Assembly: GCF_004342445.1 (NCBI RefSeq)
Contig: NZ_SLWW01000015.1
Location: 36,478-100,477 of the forward strand
DNA length: 64,000 nt
Direction of reading: 5' to 3'
Source: Rhodovulum euryhalinum
Lineage (GTDB): Bacteria; Pseudomonadota; Alphaproteobacteria; Rhodobacterales; Rhodobacteraceae
The position numbers and the translations under genes are program-made. Below the pieces are notes generated by a model. The model was not told the origin of the DNA. It saw only the letters and a list, made by a program, of their open reading frames with translations, and searched no databases. This document shows positions 28,831 through 37,557 of this stretch, one piece after another; positions within the stretch are counted from its first letter, which is position 1; each line of letters begins with the position of its first letter.

Positions 28831-30155
28831 TGGATCAACGCGCAAATCACGTCCGCCGCCAGCGCTGCGCCATCTACACGCGCAAGTCGTCCGAGGAAGG
28901 GCTGGAGCAGGAATTCAACAGCCTGCATGCCCAACGCGAGGCCTGCGAGGCCTTCATCGCTAGCCAGCGCTCCGAAGGCTGGGTGCTGGTCCGCGATCAG
29001 TATGACGATGGCGGCATCTCGGGCGGGACGCTGGAAAGGCCCGGCCTCAAGTTGCTTCTGGCCGACATCGAAGACGGCCTGATCGATGTGGTGGTCGTCT
29101 ACAAGATCGACCGCCTGTCGCGGTCGCTGATGGACTTCTCGAAGCTGGTCGAGGTCTTCGACCGCAACGGCGTGACCTTCGTGTCGGTGACGCAGTCGTT
29201 CAAAACGACGACGTCGATGGGGCGGCTGACGCTGAACATCCTGCTTTCCTTCGCCCAGTTCGAGCGCGAGGTGACGGCCGAGCGCATCCGGGACAAGGTC
29301 CGCGCCTCCCGCATGAAGGGCATGTGGATGGGCGGCTACGTCCCGCTCGGGTACGATGTGAAGGACCGCAAACTCGCGGTGAACGAGGAAGAGGCCGCCA
29401 CCGTGCGCGGCATCTTCGAACGGTTTGTCGAGGTCGGCTCAGCGACCGTGCTGGCGCGCGAACTGCGCCGCAAAGGGCTGCGCAACAAGCAGGGCACCTT
29501 GGTCGACAAGGGATACCTCTACAGGGTGCTGGTGAACCGCGTCTATCGCGGCGACGCCGTCCACAAGGGGAAGGCCTATCCCGGCGAGCATCAGGCCATC
29601 ATCGACGAGCAGCTTTGGGATCAGGTCCATGCCATCTTGCGGCAGAACCCGCGAAAGCGCGCCAACAACACCCGCGCGCAGGCGCCCGCGCTGCTCAAGG
29701 GGCTGATCTTTACGGCCACAGGTGCCGCCATGACCCCGAGCAGCACGAAGAAGGGCGCGCGGCGATACCGGTACTACGTCTCGATGGACGCCATCAAAAA
29801 TCGCGAACCCAGCGACGCGGGCATCCCGCGCCGCCTTCCTGCCGACCTCGTGGAAGCGGCCGTGGTGACCGAGTTGCGGCGGGTGATGCGCGCCCCGTCA
29901 ATCACGGCACAGGTCATCGCCCACTTGGCGCGCGAGGGTCACGCCTTCGCCGAGGCCGACGTGATCTCCGCGCTGCAGACGTTCGATGACGTCTGGGGCC
30001 AGTTGTTCCCTGCGGAGCAGACCCGGATCGTACAGTTGCTGGTGCGCCGGGTCACCGTGACGTCCGAGGGGCTGGTGATCGATGTCCGGACCGACGGCGT
30101 CTCGGGCGTTATGCGCGACATGATGGCGCCACGAAAGAAGGTGGCGGCAGAATGA
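28830..30155 (+). CDS. serine recombinase (large serine recombinase family)
   Basis: A 441-residue site-specific recombinase. The catalytic resolvase domain (about residues 8-150) contains YTRKSSEEG with the active-site Ser, DDGGISGGTLERP and YKIDRLSRSLMDF, followed by the recombinase domain and a distal segment (LKGLIFTATGAAMTP). That last region normally carries a four-Cys zinc ribbon (LRGLIxCxxCG...); here the cysteines are absent. At 441 residues it is shorter than many integrases of this class. It is coupled to DUF2924 upstream and an HTH gene downstream and is probably the mobilising enzyme of this cassette. Confidence 0.9.
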   Translation: MDQRANHVRRQRCAIYTRKSSEEGLEQEFNSLHAQREACEAFIASQRSEGWVLVRDQYDDGGISGGTLERPGLKLLLADIEDGLIDVVVVYKIDRLSRSLMDFSKLVEVFDRNGVTFVSVTQSFKTTTSMGRLTLNILLSFAQFEREVTAERIRDKVRASRMKGMWMGGYVPLGYDVKDRKLAVNEEEAATVRGIFERFVEVGSATVLARELRRKGLRNKQGTLVDKGYLYRVLVNRVYRGDAVHKGKAYPGEHQAIIDEQLWDQVHAILRQNPRKRANNTRAQAPALLKGLIFTATGAAMTPSSTKKGARRYRYYVSMDAIKNREPSDAGIPRRLPADLVEAAVVTELRRVMRAPSITAQVIAHLAREGHAFAEADVISALQTFDDVWGQLFPAEQTRIVQLLVRRVTVTSEGLVIDVRTDGVSGVMRDMMAPRKKVAAE

Positions 30156-30535
30156 TGAACTCCGACGAGTCCATCCAGATCTTCGTGCCGCTCAAGGTCC
30201 GCAAGCAGAACGGCAGGCCGAAGATCATGCCGCCCGCCACCTATCTGCCCAGCGAAGACCGGACGCAGGATCCGCATATCCTGCGCGCCATTGGCCGGGC
30301 GTGGGGCTGGCGGCGGCGCATGGAAGCTGGCGAGTTCAATACGGTCACCGATCTGGCAAAAGCCGTGGGGCTGGCCGAACGCCATGTCAGCCGCCAGCTG
30401 CGGCTCGCCTATCTCGCGCCGGGTGTCCTCAAGCGACTGGTCTACAAGCGCGAGGTGCCCGCCGTGACCCTGTTGAAACTGACCGACGTCGCGGCCCTGC
30501 CGTGGCACGAACAGCCGGAGCGGATGTTCGACTGA
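30152..30535 (+). CDS. helix-turn-helix protein downstream of the serine recombinase
   Basis: A 127-residue protein with a ParB-like helix-turn-helix in its middle (TDLAKAVGLAERHVSRQLRL, about residues 65-85). It overlaps the recombinase stop by 4 bp (ATGATG; either ATG is possible). The N-terminal half (IQIFVPLKVRKQNGRPKI) matches proteins regularly found after DUF2924-linked recombinases. It is likely a DNA-binding accessory or directionality factor; that role is inference. Confidence 0.75.
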   Translation: MMNSDESIQIFVPLKVRKQNGRPKIMPPATYLPSEDRTQDPHILRAIGRAWGWRRRMEAGEFNTVTDLAKAVGLAERHVSRQLRLAYLAPGVLKRLVYKREVPAVTLLKLTDVAALPWHEQPERMFD

Positions 30536-30538
30536 GAC

Positions 30539-31375
30539 TCAGTGAAAGCTCGCTTGAAACGTTGTCGCCGTCAGCGAGACATGCGCGTCAAGCGGCGGGT
30601 GCAGTTCGAACGCCTTCGGCTCGCGTGAGAAATTCCACAGGCGGAACAGACGCCATTCCGACCGACGCTCCTCGGCCACGGCCAGCTCGTTGCGGGTGAT
30701 GTGGAAGGGCGTGCGCTCCCATCCGTTCGTCGTCTTGACCTCGATCAGCCGCGGTAGCCCGTCCGGGGCGAAACTCGCGATGTCGTAGCCCGCGCCGTCG
30801 CCATCCTCGTCCGACACCCAGCGCACCTTGCGCGCCAGATCGTCCCGTCCCGCGGTCCGCAAGGCCGCGCGCTCATGCGCCAGCACGCGCTCCTCGCCGG
30901 CGCGGCCGAGGGCCCGGTTGCGCTCGTCCCGACCCGCCACGTCGAACTTGCGGGCGATGTGCAGCATCTGGTCCAGCTCCTGCGGAGGCGGCTGGTTCGA
31001 CAGCGTCGGCGGCGGCCCCACCCAGATCTGCGCCGCCTCGCGTAGGGCGGTGGTTGTTTGCAGCCCAGGTTGGCGCCCGAGCCAGGCCGGGTTCAGCGCC
31101 AGCCACCGCGCCACGGCATCCACCAAGGTCATCTGGAAGTTGAACGCGGGTTTGTAGCCGGGGAGCCAGGCCTCGCCGAGCCCCTTCAGCACCGCACTGA
31201 TGTTCTGGTGCTTGAACTCGACTGATCCCTCCGACCGGTCGTTCAGCAGCGGCAGGAGTGCCCGGCGATGCTCGGCCTTGCGGTAGCGGCGCGCGGAGAT
31301 GTCATCGGCCAGCATCGCGAAGTAATCCGCGACGATCAGGTCGTTCTCTTCATCCGTCCAAGGCCCGTTCGACAT
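30539..31375 (-). CDS. DUF3883 domain protein, predicted nuclease fold
   Basis: A 278-residue protein. The N-terminal half (WTDEENDLIVADYFAMLADD) resembles a domain often found in restriction-like proteins. The C-terminal part is DUF3883, with GYDIASF, LIEVKTTNG and PFHITRNELAVAEE; the spaced Asp and Glu-x-Lys match a PD-(D/E)xK nuclease core. It is convergent with the recombinase cassette, three bases from the HTH gene end, and is plausibly its cargo. DUF3883 proteins often occur with restriction or anti-phage systems, but no methylase or partner is seen. Nuclease activity and defence role are inference. Confidence 0.78.
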   Translation of the reverse strand: MSNGPWTDEENDLIVADYFAMLADDISARRYRKAEHRRALLPLLNDRSEGSVEFKHQNISAVLKGLGEAWLPGYKPAFNFQMTLVDAVARWLALNPAWLGRQPGLQTTTALREAAQIWVGPPPTLSNQPPPQELDQMLHIARKFDVAGRDERNRALGRAGEERVLAHERAALRTAGRDDLARKVRWVSDEDGDGAGYDIASFAPDGLPRLIEVKTTNGWERTPFHITRNELAVAEERRSEWRLFRLWNFSREPKAFELHPPLDAHVSLTATTFQASFH

Positions 31376-31710
31376 TGCGCCAGGCTATGGGCACGAAGTC
31401 TGTTTGTCATCAGAGACTTCCGGCAGGGTCCTTCCTCGCTTCGAACGCTGCCGCCCGACTTCGGGATCGGCCGCCACGGAGCCGTCCTTCTGACCGCCCT
31501 GCGCCTTCGTGTCGGTCTCCGTCACCGGATTATTTCGCGAACGGGGCGAACCCATGAACGCGGCAACCCATTGGAATTTCAGGGATGTTTTGGGCCGTCC
31601 CGTGACCACCAAGGGGCGCTCGAAGAGAGACACGGGCCATTCGGAGACCCATTCTGCGTCAACCGCTGAGTCTCCGAAGGGCGGATGGCCCTGCCAACGC
31701 CCTTTGAAAC
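31376..31710. other. intergenic stretch without a recognised gene
   Basis: This 335-bp stretch separates the DUF3883 gene from tRNA-Ser. It holds an open frame of about 80 codons on the minus strand (31385-31633) without a motif, a recognisable family or a clear ribosome site. I do not call it a gene. It is probably the edge of the accessory region. Confidence 0.5.
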
Positions 31711-31738
31711 AAAAAGAAAAAAGGCCCCAATCGGGGCC
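31711..31738 (-). terminator. rho-independent terminator of tRNA-Ser
   Basis: On the minus strand GGCCCC-GATT-GGGGCC forms a six-pair GC stem followed by a run TTTTTTCTTTTT. It lies 25 bp after the tRNA-Ser gene and fits an intrinsic terminator well. Confidence 0.85.
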
Positions 31739-31763
31739 CCTAGACGGATTCAGTATCTGAATG

Positions 31764-31853
31764 TGGCGGAGACGATGGGATTCGAACCCACGAGACGGTT
31801 TCCCGCCTACTCCCTTAGCAGGGGAGCGCCTTCGACCACTCGGCCACGTCTCC
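31764..31853 (-). tRNA. tRNA-Ser (anticodon GCT)
   Basis: A 90-nt class II tRNA on the minus strand: acceptor GGAGACG/CGTCTCC, anticodon loop CTGCTAA, a long variable arm (TAGGCGGGAAACCGTCTC), T-arm GGGTTCGAATCCC and encoded CCA. The anticodon reads AGC/AGU serine codons. Confidence 0.97.
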
Positions 31854-31909
31854 GCGGACGTGTTTATGCGCTAGGCCTCAATAAAACAAGGCGAATTTTG
31901 CCGTGCTTC

Positions 31910-31959
31910 AAAAATCACAAGCGACACAAAATATTGTGATTTTTGCGCGTATATTGTGA
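31910..31959. repeat. AT-rich inverted and direct repeat upstream of tRNA-Ser
   Basis: AAAAATCACAA (31910-31920) and TTGTGATTTTT (31934-31944) form a perfect 11-bp inverted repeat with a 13-bp centre. In addition ATATTGTGA occurs twice, at 31931 and 31951, exactly 20 bp apart. In a roughly 67% GC sequence this is striking. It lies about 60 bp upstream of the tRNA-Ser start and could be a regulator site, an upstream promoter element or an element boundary. Confidence 0.6.
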
Positions 31960-32561
31960 CGGGGACGGCCCGTGCACGCCGGAAGCGTGCAAAAAGCGTG
32001 AACGGGCCAGCGCGATGTTCGCGCCACGTTCCGCCGCAGCGGCGATCAGCCGAGCGCGATCTCCAGAGCTTGCGCCTCCAGCCATTCGAGACAACCCGAA
32101 TTGTCGATTGCGGCGTCCGCCTCGAAGGCGAAGGATTCCGAGGCGTGCTCGTCCACGGCCGATCCGCCGCGCCCTTCGATCATCCGCTCGATCCGAGCCG
32201 GGGCGACGCCGAACTCGGCGAGAAGGCCCCCGACCAGCACACCTGCACCTTCGCGACCCTGTTCCTGCACGGCACCGACTGCCCCGGTGGGAAGTTGCCC
32301 GCCACCACGACCGCGACCGGGTGCAGGCTGGTCCGTTGGTCCTGGCGTCCGGGCGAGTGGAGACGTGACACTCACGGCGCCTGCACGACCCTTGGCGCCG
32401 GCTTGTCCGGGCCAATCGCCAAGGCCACGTGCCACACAGGCAAGATGCTGCCCCTGAGCGTGGTGTAGGTTCTGGCTGAGGTGGTCACCGGGGATGTTCC
32501 GGTAGGGTCTGGTTGCTGACACCAACCTGGAGCGGAGATTCCCCCGAGGACCACCGAAAGG
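31960..32561. other. degraded accessory DNA without an intact gene
   Basis: No start-to-stop gene with family features is visible in this 600-bp stretch. On the minus strand the last ~75 codons of one frame (ending EWLEAQALEIALG at 32046) look coding in composition but lack a recognisable start, so they may be the tail of a disrupted gene. The final ~170 bp resemble the upstream end of an IS256-type element whose transposase remnant follows. Confidence 0.45.
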
Positions 32562-32725
32562 ATGAACCTGCGCGACTTCGTCGAGAAGACCCCCGATGCC
32601 GATCTGCTGCGCGAGATGATCGGGTTTTGGGCCTGGAGATTGGCGCATCCGAGGCCGAGCCGATCTGGACGGAGTTCCTCCGCAAGCTCAATGGCAAATG
32701 CCGAACACGACGTGCTGGCCTACTG
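32562..32725 (+). pseudogene. IS256-family transposase, internally deleted remnant
   Basis: The first ~20 codons (MNLRDFVEKTPDADLLREMI) are a typical IS256-family transposase start with a normal ribosome site. After REMIGF the sequence jumps, in another frame, to EIGASEAEPIWTEFLRKL from the middle of such transposases, and then to AEHDVLAY from near their end. At least two deletions or frameshifts have collapsed a gene of about 400 codons to 160 bp. It is a dead insertion sequence. Confidence 0.7.
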
Positions 32726-32927
32726 GCTTCGCTCTAGTGGCGAGCTGATCCCGGCGCGTCCTGTCCCCACACCACAACGAAATCAACCCATTACACGGCG
32801 CCCCGGCACCTGCCCAAGGACCTCATCCGCATGACCACGATTCAACGACTGAATGCAGGGCTGAGCCCTTCGGCGCGCGCGACACCAGGAACCGCAAGGA
32901 GTTGCGCCGGGGCCCGCGGAAGATCCA

Positions 32928-33079
32928 CGGCCTTCGTGACCCATGACCAGGAGGAAGCGATGGAGCTGGCCGATCTCGTCGTCGTCATGTCGATGGGCCG
33001 CATCGAGCAGGGCGGCAAACCCGCCGAGATCGGCGCCAGGCCCGCCACCGACTTCGTGCACGATTTCACTGCAGCGTGA
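32928..33079 (+). pseudogene. ABC importer ATP-binding protein, fragment
   Basis: About 50 codons read [20 protein letters not shown] and [13 protein letters not shown]: the H-loop and following D/Q-loop region of a CysA/PotA-type importer ATPase. Walker A, signature and Walker B are all absent, and the C-terminal regulatory domain is lost. It is a gene scrap lying between the IS256 relic and the SLC13 gene. Confidence 0.65.
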
Positions 33080-33091
33080 CCCTGGGCGCCA

Positions 33092-34867
33092 TCAGAACGG
33101 AAAGAAGATCGGGATGACCAGCACCGCGACCACGGCGAAGATGATGTTCAGCGGTAGCCCCACCCTGATGAAGTCGGAGAACTTGTAGCCCCCGGCACCG
33201 TAGACGAAGGTGTTGGTCTGGTAGCCGATGGGTGTCGCAAAACTGGCCGAGGCGGCGAACATCACCGCCATGATGAAGGGGCGCGGGTCGAAACCGAGCT
33301 GAATGGCGAGCGCGATGACGATCGGGCCGATCAGCACCGCGACCGCGTTGTTCGAGACCATCTCGGTCAGCGCGCTGGTCAGGACATAGACGGCGGCGAG
33401 GATGGCAAGCGGGCCGATCCCGCCGACGGTGCCTACCACCGCTTCGACGATTGCGCGCGCGGTGCCAGTCTCTTCCATCCCCATGGACAGGCCCAGCATG
33501 CCGAAGATCAGGAACAGGATGCGCCAGTCGATGGCGTCGAACGCCTCTTCGGGGTCGACGCAGCGGGTCATCATAACGATCACCGCCCCGATCACCGCCA
33601 GCCCGGCGATGTCCATCACCCCGACCGTGGCCAGCAGCATCACGCCCAGGATCGTGGCAATGGCGATCGGTGCCTTGGACCGGCGGGTCGGACGTTCCGA
33701 AGGGGCCGACAGGTTGATGATCCCTCCATCCTCCATCAGCCTCTGGATGCCCTCGGGCGGGCCCTCCAGCAGCAGCGTGTCGGCGAAACGCAGCCGCAGT
33801 TCCGGCAGATCCTCCGAAATGTTCTGTTCGGCGCGATGCACCGCCATAAGGTAGACGCCGTATGTCCGGCGCAGCTTCAGATCCCTGATCGGCCGCCCGC
33901 GCAGATGGGATTTCGGTCCGACGCTTGCTTCCATAGTGACGGTCTGCTCGGCGGTCACGGGTTCCAGCGCGTGATCGTCGATGTCGCGGAACTCGACCTG
34001 GCCGTTCTCCTTCAGGCCCAGGATCTCGCCCGTCCCGGTCTTGAGCACGATCCGGTCGCCGGGCTCGAGCGTCAACTCATCCAGTGTCCGGCGCATCGAA
34101 ACCTCGCCCCGCACCACGTCGAGGATGCGCGTCTCGGCGGTGTTGAATGGCAACTCGGCCAGCCGCTTTCCGACATATTTCGATCCCTGCGGGATCAGCA
34201 GCCGCGCGAAAAAGCGACGCCTGCCCTCCTGCCCGATCAGGCTCGACAGCGAGACGCGGTCGGGCAGCAGATACCGCCCGGCGAGCAGCATGTAGACCAT
34301 CCCGACCGCGGCGAAGACCAGCCCGGGCAGCGTCATCTCGAACATCGTGATCGCGGGCTGTCCGGCGTCACGCGCCACACCGCTCATAAGGATGTTGGTC
34401 GAGGTGCCGACCAATGTCAGGGTGCCCCCGAAAATCGCCGAAAACGAGAGCGGAATCAGCAGCCGCGAGGGCGCGACGCCCACAGAGGCGGCGACCGAGA
34501 TCATGATCGGCGTCAGGAGGATCACCACGGGCGTATTGTTCATGAAGGCCGAGGCGGCGACGGTGACCACCATCATCATCAGCATTGCCCGCAGAAAGGA
34601 CCCCCGCGCCTGACGTTTCAGAATCTCGCCCAGGATCGCCAGAACCCCGGTGCGTTCCAGCGCGGCCGAGATGATGAACATCATGGCGATGGTGATGGGT
34701 GCCGACGAGCCGAAGACCGTCAGGAAGTCGCGTGTTTCGATGATCCCCGTCGCGAGAAGCGCCGCCGAGGCGCCGAGCGCCGTCACCTCGGGCGGATAGA
34801 ATTCCCTGAGGAAGCTCAGGAACACGACCCCGACGAGAACGAGAACGAAGATCTGGTCGAGGCCCAT
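33092..34867 (-). CDS. SLC13-family permease with TrkA-C domains
   Basis: A 591-residue inner-membrane carrier of the ArsB/NhaD-like SLC13 (DASS) superfamily. Two blocks of membrane helices flank a soluble centre (about residues 205-380) holding two TrkA_C/RCK-C-type domains (DRIVLKTGTGEILGLKENG). Motifs include FMNNTPVVILLTPI and TEMVSNNAVAVLIGPI, each with a likely substrate-binding Asn, and SFATPIGYQTN. Members carry sulfate, dicarboxylates or other anions with Na+. The ATG at 34867 is the family start. The substrate is undetermined. Confidence 0.88.
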   Translation of the reverse strand: MGLDQIFVLVLVGVVFLSFLREFYPPEVTALGASAALLATGIIETRDFLTVFGSSAPITIAMMFIISAALERTGVLAILGEILKRQARGSFLRAMLMMMVVTVAASAFMNNTPVVILLTPIMISVAASVGVAPSRLLIPLSFSAIFGGTLTLVGTSTNILMSGVARDAGQPAITMFEMTLPGLVFAAVGMVYMLLAGRYLLPDRVSLSSLIGQEGRRRFFARLLIPQGSKYVGKRLAELPFNTAETRILDVVRGEVSMRRTLDELTLEPGDRIVLKTGTGEILGLKENGQVEFRDIDDHALEPVTAEQTVTMEASVGPKSHLRGRPIRDLKLRRTYGVYLMAVHRAEQNISEDLPELRLRFADTLLLEGPPEGIQRLMEDGGIINLSAPSERPTRRSKAPIAIATILGVMLLATVGVMDIAGLAVIGAVIVMMTRCVDPEEAFDAIDWRILFLIFGMLGLSMGMEETGTARAIVEAVVGTVGGIGPLAILAAVYVLTSALTEMVSNNAVAVLIGPIVIALAIQLGFDPRPFIMAVMFAASASFATPIGYQTNTFVYGAGGYKFSDFIRVGLPLNIIFAVVAVLVIPIFFPF

Positions 34868-34993
34868 GGGCGACTCCCTCGAAGGCGGTGGCGTATTCGC
34901 GCAATCAACGCTATGGCGGGTCGTGTTTGCAATCGAGAACCGCCGGCACATCGCCTTTCAACGCGGTGCATGACGGCTCCGCCTGAGGGATGA

Positions 34994-36379
34994 GTGCGCC
35001 GCATGCTGCGCAAACTCGGCACCGTGTCCGGGCTGACGCTGGCAAGCCGGATCCTCGGCTTCCTGCGCGACATCGTTCTGGCGGCGACGCTGGGGGCCGG
35101 ACCGGTTGCGGACGCCTTCATGCTGGCCTTCCGCCTGCCGAACCATTTCCGGGCGATCCTGGCCGAGGGCGCCTTCAACGCCGCCTTCCTGCCGACCTGG
35201 GCCGCCGCCGACGCAGGCGGATGTGACAGCACGCGGCTTGGCGCGGAGACTCTTGGCTGGCTGACCCTCGCCAACCTCGCGCTTCTGGCGCTGGCGCTTG
35301 GGGCCACGGGAGGGATGCTGGCGGTGCTCGCCCCCGGCCTGTCGCCTGCGGACGAGACCTGGCCACTGGTCGTCACGCTCACGCGGATCACCTTTCCCTA
35401 CCTGCTCTGCATGTCGCTGGTCGCGTTCTTCGCGGCCCTGCTGAACGGGCGCGACCGCTTCGCGGCGCCAGCGGCGGCCCCGATCCTGCTCAACCTCTTC
35501 ATGATCGGCGCGCTGCTGATGGCCATGCACTTCCCCAGTGCCGCCCACGCCGCCGCCTGGGGCGTCATGGCGTCGGGCGTGGCGCAGGTGGCGCTGCTGG
35601 CCGGAACCGCCTGGCGCGCGGGCCTGCCCCTGCCACGTCCCAGGCTGGGCTTGTCGCCCGACACGCGCCTCGTGTTCCGCCGCCTCGGTCCCGCGATCCT
35701 GACCTCGGGCGCGCTGCAGGTGGCGATCTTCGCGGACACGATCATCGCCACCTTCCTGCCCGCCGGATCGCTCTCGCATCTCTACTACGCCGACCGGCTC
35801 TACCAGTTGCCCATCGGCCTGATCGGCGTGGCGCTCGGGACGGTCATCCTGCCCGATATCGGGCGGCGTGCGGGCCTGGGCGACGAGGCCGGCATGCGCG
35901 GCGTGCTCGACCGGGCGGTTCTGATCTGCCTCATGGTGGGCGTACCGGTCGCGGTGATGATGGCGACGCTCGGCGACTGGGCCATCCGTATTCTGTTCGT
36001 CCGGGGCGCCTTCGATCTGGCAGCGGCCGAGGCCTCGGCGGCCATCCTCGCGGCCTACGCCCTCGGTCTGGTTCCGGCGCTTGCGCTGCGCTCTCTCGTC
36101 GCCGGTTTCCACGGCCGCGGCGACACTCGCACGCCGCTCCGGCTTCTGGCCGCAGCGACCCTCGTCAACATCGCGCTCAAGATCGCCCTCGCGCCATGGC
36201 TCGGGGCCGCCGGCCTTGCATTGGCGACGTCGGTCGGACTTGCTCTCTACGCGGCGCTGCTGTTTCGCACCGGCCGGGCGTGTGGCTTCCTCCGCGGCCC
36301 CTCGGTGAGGTCGAGCACGATCCTGATCGCATCGGGGTTCGTGTCCGCACTGGCGATCTGGTGGTCAACCCCACAATAG
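34994..36379 (+). CDS. MurJ-like lipid II flippase family protein
   Basis: A 461-residue polytopic membrane protein of the MOP/MVF superfamily, with LTLASRILGFLRDIVLAATLG and NHFRAILAEGAFNAAFLP matching the N-terminal MurJ signature (conserved Arg residues of the substrate cavity). MurJ normally has 14 helices and about 510-530 residues; this protein is some 50 residues shorter at the C-terminus. The start is either GTG 34994 or ATG 35003. It may be the main MurJ or a second, divergent copy; neighbours give no hint. Confidence 0.82.
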   Translation: MRRMLRKLGTVSGLTLASRILGFLRDIVLAATLGAGPVADAFMLAFRLPNHFRAILAEGAFNAAFLPTWAAADAGGCDSTRLGAETLGWLTLANLALLALALGATGGMLAVLAPGLSPADETWPLVVTLTRITFPYLLCMSLVAFFAALLNGRDRFAAPAAAPILLNLFMIGALLMAMHFPSAAHAAAWGVMASGVAQVALLAGTAWRAGLPLPRPRLGLSPDTRLVFRRLGPAILTSGALQVAIFADTIIATFLPAGSLSHLYYADRLYQLPIGLIGVALGTVILPDIGRRAGLGDEAGMRGVLDRAVLICLMVGVPVAVMMATLGDWAIRILFVRGAFDLAAAEASAAILAAYALGLVPALALRSLVAGFHGRGDTRTPLRLLAAATLVNIALKIALAPWLGAAGLALATSVGLALYAALLFRTGRACGFLRGPSVRSSTILIASGFVSALAIWWSTPQ

Positions 36380-36432
36380 GTGGAAATCTATCATAAGTGA
36401 GCCTGTTCCGGCCTTCACTCGCGGTTCGCACC

Positions 36433-37557
36433 TTAGCGGCTGGTGGAGATCGAGCGCCGGAACAGCGCAAGGCTCGCGGCCAGGAAAACCCCGCCCAGCC
36501 CCGCGACGGTCAGGAATTGCGGCCAGACGATTTCGAACCCGGCGCCGCGAAACACCACCGCCTGGGCAAAGGTCATGTAGTGGCGCGAGGGCAGGAACCA
36601 TGTGAAGGGCTGGATCGCGGCGGGCTGGCTTTCGATCGGGGTCATGCCGCCCGACAGCATCATCATCGGGATGATTGTCATCATGATAAGCAGCGAAAAC
36701 TGCGCCATGGTCCGTGCGACGGTACCCAGAAAGATGCCGATGGCTGCGGCGGCGAACAGGTAAACGGTGGTGCCCGCGATCAGCAGCAGGTGCGAGCCTG
36801 CGATGGGCACCTGCATCAGCCCCTCTACCACGACCAGTACCGACAGGGTGAAGGCAACGAGGATGATCAATCCATTCGCCCAGACCTTTGCCAGCGCGAT
36901 CTCGACCGCGCGCAGCGGCATGACCAGCAGGTGTTCGATCGTTCCATGCTCGCGCTCGCGCAGCAGTGCCGCGCCGGTCAGGATGATGGTCAGCATCGAC
37001 AGTTGGTCCAACAGCGACACGATGGCGGCGAACCAGCTTTGGGTGCCGTTGGGGTTGAAGGCCCGGCGATTGACCAGCACCACCGGGTACTCGGTTTGCA
37101 CATCGGCACGAGCGGCGTAGCGGTTCACCTCGGCCAGCGCGATGCTTTGAATGTAGCCCGCGCCGAGGCTGGCCTGCGACACGGCGGTCGCGTCGATGTC
37201 GACCTGGAGGGTGGGCTGACGGCCCGCGCGCACGTCCTCCTCGAACCCGGGCGGGATCGACAGAACGAACATGAACCTGTCCTGTTCCATCGCCCGATCG
37301 ACCTCGCGCGCCGCGATCCGTTCCGGGGCCTGGAAATAGGGCGGCATCAACGCGCTGCGGATGCTGCGCGACAGGGTCGAGTCGTCCTCGTCGACCACCC
37401 CGACGGACGCGTTGTGCACCGTCTCGGACACGGCGTTGGCCTGCGAGTAGATGGCAAAGCTGAAGGAATAGACGATCAGCGCGACCAGCAACATGTCGCT
37501 GAAGACGCTCCGCAACTCCTTGATGCCCAGCCAGAATACGTTCAGCAGGCTTTGCAT
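36433..37557 (-). CDS. ABC-2 type transporter permease (YhhJ-like)
   Basis: A 374-residue permease: one N-terminal helix, a large periplasmic loop (about residues 50-170) and five clustered C-terminal helices, the ABC-2 efflux layout. It begins directly after the stop of the ATPase-permease gene and is the last of a three-gene set equal to E. coli yhiI-rbbA-yhhJ. It should pair with the permease half of the RbbA-like protein to form the export channel. The cargo is unknown. Confidence 0.88.
   Translation of the reverse strand: MQSLLNVFWLGIKELRSVFSDMLLVALIVYSFSFAIYSQANAVSETVHNASVGVVDEDDSTLSRSIRSALMPPYFQAPERIAAREVDRAMEQDRFMFVLSIPPGFEEDVRAGRQPTLQVDIDATAVSQASLGAGYIQSIALAEVNRYAARADVQTEYPVVLVNRRAFNPNGTQSWFAAIVSLLDQLSMLTIILTGAALLREREHGTIEHLLVMPLRAVEIALAKVWANGLIILVAFTLSVLVVVEGLMQVPIAGSHLLLIAGTTVYLFAAAAIGIFLGTVARTMAQFSLLIMMTIIPMMMLSGGMTPIESQPAAIQPFTWFLPSRHYMTFAQAVVFRGAGFEIVWPQFLTVAGLGGVFLAASLALFRRSISTSR

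Noticed and set aside
31385..31633. 83-codon minus-strand frame between DUF3883 and tRNA-Ser
   Set aside because: No motif, no family recognised, no good ribosome site.
27850..31853. Direct duplication of the tRNA-Phe 3' end as attR
   Set aside because: I could not find a second copy of the T-arm and acceptor end downstream; the tRNA-Ser T-arm differs. Island borders stay undefined.
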